The notes under the pieces were generated by a model. It was not told the origin of the DNA, ran no database searches, and saw only the letters and a list, made by a program, of their open reading frames with translations. A stretch of DNA of 25,454 nt from contig CAYJDW010000038.1 in NCBI GenBank assembly GCA_964368985.1, forward strand, positions 1 to 25,454, written 5' to 3'. Below are positions 16,129 through 22,807 of the stretch, piece after piece; the first letter of the stretch is position 1, and the number at the start of each line of letters is the position of its first letter. Made by a program: the position numbers and the translations under genes. This DNA is from G023898405 sp964368985 (GTDB taxonomy: Bacteria > Myxococcota > UBA727 > JABDBI01).

Positions 16129-16215
16129 GATTCTGGAGTTCCAGTTTCTGTGAATTGACATGACCACTTGGAAAATCAGGAGCACAATCCTTCCCGGTAA
16201 TATCTATTTAATTTT

Positions 16216-16237
16216 CACTAAAAATGGGAGGATTACC
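16216..16237 (+). repeat. 22-base solo copy of the end of repeat family 1
   Basis: cactaaaaatgggaggattacc is identical to 4143-4164, the outer end of copy A, but stands here without the rest of the repeat. It abuts the remnant gene that begins at 16238. In reverse it begins GGTAATCCTCCC, which could be a terminal inverted repeat. Confidence 0.75.
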
Positions 16238-16456
16238 GTGGTACCCCAGGCCTTCGTGAAGAGCACAGAAGCTGTGTTGAAAAAAGGCGGTATCGACGAG
16301 AAGGACGTGTGGTAAGAACCAATGTTATTCAAAAACACGCTGGGAGATGCCAACGTTTCTGATTGCATCGTCGATATCATCAACCGTATCCGTTTCCCAG
16401 GCGCCACCAAGGGCTTAGTGCCGGTTCGTAAGACCTTTGTATTTGAGAGTGGCTGA
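16238..16456 (+). pseudogene. Remnant of an AgmX/PglI C-terminal-domain (TonB-like) protein
   Basis: One frame with an in-frame TAA at 16313-16315. Before the stop it reads VLKKGGIDEKDVW, and after it FKNTLGDANVSDCIVDIINR, then IRFPGATKGLVPVRKTFVFE and a stop. Proteins with the AgmX/PglI C-terminal domain have the same order: GG-[IL]-D-x-x-x-[IV] at the domain start, then STLxxxxVExCI, then W/R-x-FP and a final strand PFVF. About 40 residues between these parts are missing. The gene has thus an internal deletion and a stop, and only its last domain survives. It is followed by a good terminator. Confidence 0.55.
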
Positions 16457-16482
16457 GTTTAGCAAAGATGTCTTTTGAAAGG

Positions 16483-16507
16483 ACCGCGGGCGACCTGCGG
16501 TTTTTTT
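16483..16507 (+). terminator. Rho-independent terminator
   Basis: ACCGCGGG (16483-16490), loop cga, CCTGCGGT (16494-16501) with one G-T pair, followed by a run of seven T. It is probably the original terminator of the AgmX/PglI-domain gene whose remnant precedes it. Confidence 0.85.
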
Positions 16508-16562
16508 ATGCCCATAAATAAAAACTTTCCACGATCACCACTGAAAGTTTAACTTTTGGTGG

Positions 16563-16853
16563 CTATTTTGGCAGCCGCGATAAAAGGAGGCGATATCCCC
16601 CATAAGATTCCTCTTTTAAAAAACGAGCCACTCTGGATGTGGTGGTGAGGCTCGTTCCCGTGCGCTGATGAATTTCCCTGTAGGAAAGGTTTCGCTGGTT
16701 TAAGAGCTGACAAACTTTCCATCGTTCTTTGAGTGACGATAGTTCCTGAGGAGTGCAAAGATCTTTAAGGAAAGCTTCGCACTCGTCTTTATTTTTGAGC
16801 AGCATAATTGCGTCAAATAAATCCACTAAATCACCATCATGACTATCGCCCAT
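16563..16853 (-). CDS. TrpR/YerC-family transcriptional regulator
   Basis: From the ATG at 16853 the product is 96 residues; AGAGGA lies five bases upstream, which favours this start over an ATG seven codons earlier. The sequence has the Trp-repressor superfamily pattern: LVDLFDAIMLLKNKDECEAF, then LCTPQEL, LKERWKVCQLL, and the helix-turn-helix LSYREIHQRTGTSLTTTSRV. The order resembles the YerC/YecD branch more than enterobacterial TrpR. Neither a tryptophan biosynthesis gene nor an obvious trp operator is in the window. It lies about 100 bases downstream of the two DIT1/PvcA-like genes on the same strand, and may have its own promoter (TTGACT on the minus strand at 16917-16912, with a poorly spaced minus-10). 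Confidence 0.85.
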   Translation of the reverse strand: MGDSHDGDLVDLFDAIMLLKNKDECEAFLKDLCTPQELSSLKERWKVCQLLNQRNLSYREIHQRTGTSLTTTSRVARFLKEESYGGYRLLLSRLPK

Positions 16854-16954
16854 GTTGTCCTCTTTTCTTAGCATTCTATCGGGCTAGCATACTGATACGA
16901 GGCATGGCGCAAGTCAATCGGGTGGAACAGCCAATAAATGGCTTTAGGGCTATA

Positions 16955-18103
16955 TTATCTGCGTATGTACTTTAATCCTATGTCCTCGATATCGATGGTC
17001 TCAATAGCGTAGGGACTTGTCTCTTTTTGCCCCTCTAGTGCGGCTCGAGCCATCAATTTTATTGTCTTGCCATCAGCCATCAAGGACATGTGCCAGGGCG
17101 TACGGCTAGAACCATAAATGAGATTAATACCTATTTTTGTTTCATCTGCGCGAATTGAGAGACGAATATGATCCTTAAATCTCCTCGCCAGAATTTCCCG
17201 CAATATTGCGCTGCCTCGTTCTCGCTCATCGGCGAGCAGTCTCGCTATTTCAAGTTGACGATCTTTAATAGTGTTTTTTGGGAGACTTTTTAGATGTCTC
17301 GTGCTCTTGCCTTCTTTTTGAAGTTTCTTGAATTCCTCATCTCTTTTTACTGTTAGAATTTTTATTTCCTCTTCTAGCATCGAGGAAATTTTTTTGTCTA
17401 TCTCCTCGGTTTTTAAGTCATTTGCATAGAATTGGACTATTTTAAGTGGCGGTGACACCTTATTTGTATAAAGACTATAAGCGACTTCATATTCTTCAGA
17501 TACTTCTTCAGATAAATCTATAGTAGGCAATTTCAAGTTAGGAAATTTTTTTATCAATTTCATCAAAGTTGCTTCGTATTTATCAATACACTCTCGCGGA
17601 TAGGGATTAATATTTAATTTATCAAAAGCAATTAGACCCATTTTTTCTATGTAAGGCTCTCTATTGTATATGGTTATTTCACATCCTGGTTCATATATAT
17701 TAGCTATTTGTTCGGCTATCTGTTGCAAGGTTAGGAGACCAAGAAAATCACCCAAATCAAAATTGTCGGTTATGACTTTGGTGTCCGTATTTTTTGATTT
17801 GCAGGGAAATCCAAGGATCAATAATTTCATAGTCTCCCCGCTTTCAATGATGGCATTAATTTGGCTACGGTAACGCTCAAATGATTCTGGGCTGAATTTG
17901 TTATTATCGCCCAGTTGCAGTAAATAGTCGATAACTTGAGCAGTGATGTCATTTTTTGGTTCTCCAATTTTGGGAAGAGACTCGGCATATCGACTAATAA
18001 TCGGTGAATTATTGGTTGATAATAATTCTTCTAGGCCAAAACTTATGGTTGAGAACAATGTTAGAGAAAATAAAGCAGCGAAAATTATCTTTTTATAAGA
18101 CAT
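16955..18103 (-). CDS. Exported DIT1/PvcA-family (isocyanide synthase-like) protein
   Basis: A 382-residue protein with a signal peptide (1-22, KKIIFAALFSLTLFSTISFG). It carries the landmarks of the Dit1/PvcA family: LLILGFPCKSKN (94-105) in place of the usual LPFKSxN, FDLGDF (115-120), IYEPGCEITIYNREPY (136-151) in place of YxPGAxxxIxSDGxxF, HIRLSIRAD (312-320) and RTPWHMSL (334-341). Relative to its neighbour it has a 60-residue charged insertion at about 230-300. The SDG signature is lost (YNREPY), so activity is doubtful. Known members act in the cytosol on tyrosine or tryptophan with ribulose-5-phosphate (PvcA, IsnA) or make N-formyltyrosine (yeast Dit1). AAGGA precedes the ATG. It lies 107 bases after the paralogue at 18211. 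Confidence 0.7.
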   Translation of the reverse strand: MSYKKIIFAALFSLTLFSTISFGLEELLSTNNSPIISRYAESLPKIGEPKNDITAQVIDYLLQLGDNNKFSPESFERYRSQINAIIESGETMKLLILGFPCKSKNTDTKVITDNFDLGDFLGLLTLQQIAEQIANIYEPGCEITIYNREPYIEKMGLIAFDKLNINPYPRECIDKYEATLMKLIKKFPNLKLPTIDLSEEVSEEYEVAYSLYTNKVSPPLKIVQFYANDLKTEEIDKKISSMLEEEIKILTVKRDEEFKKLQKEGKSTRHLKSLPKNTIKDRQLEIARLLADERERGSAILREILARRFKDHIRLSIRADETKIGINLIYGSSRTPWHMSLMADGKTIKLMARAALEGQKETSPYAIETIDIEDIGLKYIRR

Positions 18104-18210
18104 ATTAGTATTCCTTTTATGTTTAAGTTTGAGGTTTTTAGTTAAGTCTCTCTAAGCCGCCAGAAATGGCAGATAGTAGAAACGAAAAGGGTGCAGAACG
18201 TGGAGAAGTT

Positions 18211-19245
18211 TTAATGTTCTCGCATATAGGCGCAGGCTTGGCCGTTCACCATTTGCGATGCTTCTTCATAGCGGTTGGGATCAACATCCTTCTTAAACCT
18301 GAAGGTCCAAGCCCCCGACTTATCTTCGACCAAAACGCCGTGATAAGGCATGATTAAAGAGTTTGGTGACAAACGAATGCCAAATTTCTTTCCCACATCT
18401 TGGGAATAGTGAACGCTAAGGCGAACATAAGTCGATGGGTCATAATTGGATTCGATGAAGGCACGCATACGTAATTCTCTTGCAATGAGCAGCTTTATTA
18501 CATTTTCAAGGCCATTATTGCCCGCAAGAAAGGCGCGACCATGTGCCGAATCAAATTCAAGTTTGAATCTATCTAACAGGGTTAAATAACTCTCTTTAGT
18601 TTTAGGGTCGGTCTCAATGAGCTTCATTGCTTCTTCATTGGTGGGTGAATAATTATCAATGCGATTACGAATATCTTGTGAATTTAGGGCGCCAATTTTT
18701 TTGGCAATCTCTGACGAATCTATTAGGTTTATTTCCGGCATATCTTTCGCGAGCGATCTGAGACCCTCTTCATATGCTTTGACATCAGAATCTAAGACGC
18801 CACGATAGTCGGCAAAGGGGGCGCCATCGCAAAAAATGGCCAGTTCTACGCCATAGGGATAAATCGCTTTCAATTCTTTAATCATGCCATAAAGGTACAA
18901 AAGACTTCGACGTTCAGCGAGGTCCACGCTAGGCCCCAAGACTTTTTTCTCACTGTTTGACGATTTGAAGGGAAAGCTCACAAGAAAAAGGCGAAGCTTT
19001 TGCCGGGCTTTAATGAAAGTTTCAATTTTTTGGGCCAGAACATCGTATCCGACCACTTTTTCCTGAAGTGAGCTATTCCTAAGACCTATGCTTTCTTTAT
19101 CGATGTCTGTTTGAACGCGGTAACGGTTTAAAACACTAATGACCTTTAATGATGTATCCATTGACTGAGGAGCCACTAGACGCCAGGAAGAACAGGCAGA
19201 GAGGGCCGTTACTATCCCGAATAACCATACAAATAACTTTTTCAT
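18211..19245 (-). CDS. Lipoprotein-type DIT1/PvcA-family (isocyanide synthase-like) protein
   Basis: A 344-residue protein close to the usual length of the family. The N-terminus is a lipoprotein signal: a short charged start, a hydrophobic core and the lipobox LSAC with C18. Family landmarks are well kept: LFLVSFPFKSSNSEKKVLG (86-104), VDLAERRSLLYL (107-118), IYPYGVELAIFCDGAPFADY (128-147), VLDSDVKAYEEGL (150-162), YVRLSVHYS (273-281), KKFGIRLS (286-293) and MPYHGVLV (299-306). The CDG and PF-x-D elements and the lysine of FPFKS are retained, so it is the better candidate for an active enzyme. No iron/oxoglutarate oxygenase partner (PvcB/IsnB) or P450 (Dit2) is in the window. GGAGAT lies just before the ATG. 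The next gene on the strand is a second, more divergent copy. Confidence 0.8.
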   Translation of the reverse strand: MKKLFVWLFGIVTALSACSSWRLVAPQSMDTSLKVISVLNRYRVQTDIDKESIGLRNSSLQEKVVGYDVLAQKIETFIKARQKLRLFLVSFPFKSSNSEKKVLGPSVDLAERRSLLYLYGMIKELKAIYPYGVELAIFCDGAPFADYRGVLDSDVKAYEEGLRSLAKDMPEINLIDSSEIAKKIGALNSQDIRNRIDNYSPTNEEAMKLIETDPKTKESYLTLLDRFKLEFDSAHGRAFLAGNNGLENVIKLLIARELRMRAFIESNYDPSTYVRLSVHYSQDVGKKFGIRLSPNSLIMPYHGVLVEDKSGAWTFRFKKDVDPNRYEEASQMVNGQACAYMREH

Positions 19246-19326
19246 AAACTATCTCCAATATCTATTTGATCAAAAGTGAAAGAGGCTTCACCATCTAGCT
19301 CCAAAACTTTCTGCCTCTAAGTCTGG

Positions 19327-19496
19327 TTTTCACTATCGGGGCATGGCCTATATGATGAAGGGGCAAGCGAAAGATTCCTTGTTATCGTGAAAAAACTATC
19401 GCTCTTGATGGAGCCTATGGCAAAACACACAATCTTGAGCAACGCATTAGTGTTGCTGAAAAAATGGTTGAGCCGACGAGGATTGAGAACCATTAA
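19327..19496 (+). pseudogene. TPR-repeat gene remnant with frameshift
   Basis: The + strand reads FHYRGMAYMMKGQAKDSLLS, then after a shift near 19386 EKTIALDGAYGKTHNLEQRI and SVAEKMV to a stop at 19494-19496. The A-x-x-x-x-G-x-x-x-x-A-x-x-x-x-x-x-x-A-x-x-L pattern is that of a tetratricopeptide repeat followed by a capping helix. No start is present, and a change of frame is needed to join the halves. It is the tail of a lost gene. Confidence 0.45.
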
Positions 19497-19504
19497 AAAA
19501 GCTT

Positions 19505-19776
19505 TTAATTTATCCGCTTTAGTATTTCATCTGCTAGTTCTTCGGCGGTATGTATTGTTGAGTTAATAAGGGTATCAAATGGCGTTTTTGAATAAATTAA
19601 CTGACCAGCTACTTCTACAATAAAGTAGCCATCGACATTCGAATATTTTTCTTTGAAATCATTTTCAAGATATGCATGCCTATCAGGAGAAAGTGGACAG
19701 CCAGCTCTTTCCTGGAAACGCTTTAAACTTAGCAAGCTTGCAATTTCAATAAATTCAATAGAATTGCCGGCTGAAC
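19505..19776 (-). pseudogene. Small open frame, fragment of unknown gene
   Basis: The minus frame is open upstream to about 19776 and ends at 19505. The part from a TTG at 19735 is 76 residues: LKRFQERAGCPLSPDRHAYL, then GYFIVEVAGQLIYSKTPFDT and an acidic helix AEELADEILKRIN. The sequence looks like real protein, with a strand-strand-helix end as in small thioredoxin-like or SelW-like folds, but I cannot place it. No ATG or ribosome site is seen. It lies next to a DsbD/thioredoxin fragment in another frame, so both may derive from one lost locus. Confidence 0.35.
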
Positions 19777-19779
19777 GAA

Positions 19780-19962
19780 CTATTTTAAGCGCTGCTCGAT
19801 GCCATTAACGTGCTCGCTTTTATTGGAAGCATCAACTTTGATTAAGAAATAATCCTTGAGGGCTTCGCCTACCGCCGGGTCTCTAAAAGTAGCGTTTGAA
19901 AGCTGGCGGCATGCCACACACCAGTCGGCATAAAAATCAATCCTGACTCGAAGAAAACCCAT
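19780..19962 (-). pseudogene. DsbD C-terminal/thioredoxin-like fragment
   Basis: The minus strand reads IDFYADWCVACRQLSNATFR, then DPAVGEALKDYFLIKVDAS and a stop after EQRLK. DFYADWCVAC is the active-site strand and CxxC of the C-terminal thioredoxin domain of DsbD and its relatives, and TFRDPAV matches the usual T-F-x-D-x-x-V helix. The membrane part and the second half of the thioredoxin fold (with its cis-proline) are missing. The ATG at the 5' end has no ribosome site. This is a fragment, not a working reductase. Confidence 0.65.
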
Positions 19963-20034
19963 TGCGATTTTATTTTTTTTGAATATTTCTTTGAATCCAG
20001 CCGTTCGCTAATAATGCTTTTCCGTGAGGACAAA

Positions 20035-20592
20035 ATGAAAAATTTTAATGTTTTTTTGCTGGTTGTCTTTATAAGCAATATTTGCTGTGCTACCCGCCAG
20101 CCAACCTCTATAGCGCCCGAGTGGAAAAGAGCTATACAAGTTTTAAACCATATGTTGGTCAATATTAATGAAGTGCCGATGATCATAAATTTTCAGGATG
20201 GTCTTTACGAGGGCGCAAAATTTCAAGGCAATATTCGTCCGAGTGATTTCAATCTACCAGGCTGTAAATTAAACCAGTCAAATAGCCCGTTCATAAGTAA
20301 TATTAATTCCGACTATTCTTTAGTTATTAAAAAATACAATATTAGGCGAAACAAAAAATCACTACAAAATACTATCTCTTATAAAATGTGGATTGCTACT
20401 GTCATGCATCTTGGCTCCCCCATCACTGATCTGTCCTGGACCGAGCGCGGGCTCCCCCCTGCACCAAGAGAATATTCGCTCCCTGTTCCCCCCCCTCTTC
20501 CAACAGTCATAAGCTTTGGTGAACTGGGAATCTCGCATGAGCTGGGAGAGTTTTTAAGGACCTTCGACCTTAAAGCCGAGCTTGGCTTATAA
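20035..20592 (+). CDS. Small exported protein of unknown function
   Basis: The ATG at 20035 is chosen because GAGGA lies five bases upstream and a signal peptide follows (MKNFNVFLLVVFISNICCAT); an in-frame ATG seven codons earlier lacks both. The product is 185 residues. The middle is rich in asparagine and basic residues, and the C-terminal part has a proline-rich stretch (GLPPAPREYSLPVPPPLPTV) followed by a helix. The CC before the cleavage region is not a proper lipobox. No domain recognised. It stands alone, with decayed genes upstream and a repeat copy downstream. Confidence 0.6.
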   Translation: MKNFNVFLLVVFISNICCATRQPTSIAPEWKRAIQVLNHMLVNINEVPMIINFQDGLYEGAKFQGNIRPSDFNLPGCKLNQSNSPFISNINSDYSLVIKKYNIRRNKKSLQNTISYKMWIATVMHLGSPITDLSWTERGLPPAPREYSLPVPPPLPTVISFGELGISHELGEFLRTFDLKAELGL

Positions 20593-20662
20593 AAATGGAG
20601 GAAAATAAATATGAGTCCATTGCCGAGGTGCCCTAGCGACTCAGCTGTTAAAACATCTAGTT

Positions 20663-20710
20663 GTGGTAATTTGCCAAAAATCATGATTTCTGAGCTAATG
20701 TGCCATAATA
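20663..20710 (+). repeat. Dispersed palindromic-core repeat, family 1, copy C
   Basis: gtggtaatttgccaaaaatc, atgatttctgagctaatgtg, then ccataata. It keeps the AAATCATGATTT palindrome. Its second half (tgagctaatgtgcca) is closest to copy A. The outer block seen in copy A is missing. It lies in the 350-base gap between 20592 and 20943, which otherwise holds AT-rich sequence and the promoter at 20882. Confidence 0.8.
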
Positions 20711-20881
20711 ATGAGTAAGCGCATGTTTTATTTTCCATTCAATGGTGACTAAATCAAAAGCATTTTCATTAAAACATAAAAAAATGATAGAAATAAAAAA
20801 ATATATTTGATCATAATATTACGGTACAAACCGCATTGCCGCTGCTCTGTCTTTATTTAATATGGCGAAAAATACAGTGTG

Positions 20882-20910
20882 TTGACAAGAGTTTTATAGC
20901 AATTTATCGT
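20882..20910 (+). promoter_or_regulatory. Sigma70-type promoter of the kinase-like gene
   Basis: TTGACA at 20882-20887, a 17-base spacer and TATCGT at 20905-20910. The expected leader to the ATG at 20943 is about 25 bases. Boxes and spacing are the same as at 2392-2420, and in both cases GAAATATA follows within ten bases of the minus-10 box. Confidence 0.6.
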
Positions 20911-20942
20911 TTGAAATATAAACACTTATTTTTGGGTAAAAA

Positions 20943-22517
20943 ATGATTACTGCTGTAGATTATGATGTATCTAATCATTCTTCGTGTCCTTATGTTATAT
21001 ATTCACCTTATGTAAATGACATAAGTGCAAGTGAATTTCCTAATAATTTTTTATTTGAGGAAAGTTCCCGCCCTTTTCATATCACTATTCCTTTTGAAAA
21101 TGCTCCTCAAAGTTACTTTGAGCAAGCTACTTCCGTTAAGTTTGAAAATCCTATTACGAATAAAACAGAAGTAATTGATGAAGAAATGTTTTCTACTTTC
21201 AGAAAATATAAATTTAATGAGGATTCATTTTTAGAGCTCGCTAAACAAGATTTGTCTCTCAAACAAGCATTCCGGTGTATAAAAGAGATAGAGCAAAATT
21301 TTATATTGACTGAAAAAACCACCCCTTCTCAAATAGTTCAACTTATTAGCTGTACCTGTTCCAGCGCATACAAAAGGTGGTGGGAAATTACCTATGAGAA
21401 TATTATTTCATGGATTAGCCCAGCTTCGTTGCCTTCAAGAATTATGAATGATGTTAAAAATATTGATTTTTTTGAAATTTACGAGCGCTATTTAAATACA
21501 GATAAAGATAATCGCGAATTTATTAGCGGCGAAAAAAGAGTATTTACATTAGACGACCACCCTGGTTTAATATTTAAAATAATATCTCATTACTTGACTA
21601 CTGATATTGAATATTTTTTCCTTTCTGAGCATTTGCGAAAAAGTAAAAGAGCGATGAATATTATTAATAAATATAATCTTAATCTTCTCAAAGTTCCTGA
21701 GTCAATTCATGTTCATTTGGGGCGAGAAAAAAAACCTCTAATAATACAAGAAAAAATCTCAACAGAGCCCGGCGCCCATCTGCAAGATTTGTTTACCAAA
21801 TATGGAGACAAATTGAATCTCGCTATTAGACAGCTAGTTACTTTTATATTGAAAAATAATGGTTTTATTTCTGATTTTCATGCGGCAAATCTATTAATTG
21901 TTGCCCCCCAAAACGAGCAAGGTAACCATCAAATTGCCCTTATCGACTTAGATGGTCTTGGTGATACATTGGGTTTTGGTCGATCTACGGCTGGCAGCAG
22001 CTTATTTGGAAAAATCCCTAATTTGGTCTATCCCAATACCTTTGGCTTGCTTCCATTACTTACCGTTGAACAAATTGATGTAATGACAGATCAAATAGTG
22101 AAGATTTTAGGCAAAAGGGAAGCTCATGCTTTTTTTGAAAAGTATGAGTTTGAAAAATTACGAAAGGCCCGCATTCAAAAAATCGCCTATGAAAAGGCTC
22201 GCGATCAGTACATTAAAGAAAAAGGCTCCACCCCGCTCCAAGAATTTCCCACTCTTACTTTGCACGATATCGGTATATATGAAAACGATTATTCCGATGA
22301 GATATACAATGACTTAGCTAAAACATTGCAAGGTATGACAGAACAGATAAACGAAACATTAAAATTGCGCGCCGAAAAGCCCCTCAAAGAGCCCTGGGCC
22401 AATAGGGTATGTCATATCCAAGAACCCTATTCTAGATTAATACTAGAAAAACTAAAAGAAAGTGGAGTTATCTTTGAATTCTCCAGCGGTCAAGATGGTT
22501 TTTATATCCAGCTGTAG
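20943..22517 (+). CDS. Atypical kinase-like protein, no signal peptide
   Basis: A 524-residue soluble protein without signal peptide. About residues 195-345 show a kinase-like core of the phosphotransferase (APH/choline kinase-like) type: VFTLDDHPGLIFKII (200-214), with K212 where the ATP-binding lysine would be; a helix with E223; PLIIQEKI (265-272) as the hinge strand; ISDFHAANLLIV (309-320) as the catalytic loop, with D311, H313 and N316; and IALIDLDGLGD (331-341), with D335 or D337 as the metal-binding aspartate. No glycine-rich loop is clear. The 190 residues before and 180 after have no named domain; the C-terminal part is helical and charged. The ribosome site is weak. The substrate is unknown. 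Cytosolic action or delivery by a specialised secretion system both fit. Confidence 0.6.
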   Translation: MITAVDYDVSNHSSCPYVIYSPYVNDISASEFPNNFLFEESSRPFHITIPFENAPQSYFEQATSVKFENPITNKTEVIDEEMFSTFRKYKFNEDSFLELAKQDLSLKQAFRCIKEIEQNFILTEKTTPSQIVQLISCTCSSAYKRWWEITYENIISWISPASLPSRIMNDVKNIDFFEIYERYLNTDKDNREFISGEKRVFTLDDHPGLIFKIISHYLTTDIEYFFLSEHLRKSKRAMNIINKYNLNLLKVPESIHVHLGREKKPLIIQEKISTEPGAHLQDLFTKYGDKLNLAIRQLVTFILKNNGFISDFHAANLLIVAPQNEQGNHQIALIDLDGLGDTLGFGRSTAGSSLFGKIPNLVYPNTFGLLPLLTVEQIDVMTDQIVKILGKREAHAFFEKYEFEKLRKARIQKIAYEKARDQYIKEKGSTPLQEFPTLTLHDIGIYENDYSDEIYNDLAKTLQGMTEQINETLKLRAEKPLKEPWANRVCHIQEPYSRLILEKLKESGVIFEFSSGQDGFYIQL

Positions 22518-22545
22518 AGTATTAGATAAGGTGAACTGACTGGTC

Positions 22546-22587
22546 GTTTTTGCCCTAAAGCTAAAGCACGTGTCTTTCGGCAAAAAC
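22546..22587. repeat. Stem-loop 1 of a back-to-back hairpin pair
   Basis: GTTTTTGCC (22546-22554) and GGCAAAAAC (22579-22587) are perfect 9-base arms. The 24 bases between contain a smaller AAAG / CTTT pair around CACGTG-like sequence. The right arm ends exactly where the next hairpin begins. Confidence 0.65.
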
Positions 22588-22628
22588 AAACCCAATTTGT
22601 CTATATTTCTGCAGCGCAAATTGGGTTT
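22588..22628. terminator. Stem-loop 2, likely bidirectional terminator
   Basis: AAACCCAATTTG (22588-22599) and CAAATTGGGTTT (22617-22628) form a perfect 12-base stem with a 17-base loop. On the + strand the stem leads into TTTT; on the minus strand it is followed by TTTGTTTTTGCC, a good T-tract. It lies between the convergent genes ending at 22517 (+) and 22808 (-). Confidence 0.65.
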
Positions 22629-22692
22629 TAGGCTCAACTTGCCCATTGGTCCAAGAATCATCCCAAAAAATCGCGTTTAGCCTAAGTAGCTA

Positions 22693-22806
22693 TTAATATT
22701 TTGCCATCCTTGAATGAATAGCCACCACCACTTGCTCTTGTGCAAGGCCGCATAGGCGACTAAGGCTTTGCGTTAAATGTCTGATTTTAATGCGTTTGCC
22801 CTGGGC
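22693..22806 (-). pseudogene. C-terminal fragment of an unknown gene
   Basis: The minus frame just after the stop of the alpha/beta-hydrolase reads GKRIKIRHLTQSLSRLCGLA, then QEQVVVAIHSRMAKY and a stop at 22693-22695. It is short and has no start. The composition looks like real protein, but no family is recognised. Confidence 0.3.
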
Positions 22807-22807
22807 T

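Noticed and set aside
16563..16853. Calling the regulator trpR of a trp operon
   Set aside because: No tryptophan biosynthesis gene or clear trp operator is in the window, and the sequence is closer to the YerC/YecD branch.
16886..16917. Promoter TTGACT with TATGCT on the minus strand before the TrpR/YerC-type gene
   Set aside because: The spacer is 20 bases, outside the normal range. Mentioned in the gene entry only.
20379..20738. 119-codon minus frame over the small exported protein and repeat copy C
   Set aside because: Its start lies near the repeat and its body is antisense to the better-supported gene at 20035-20592.
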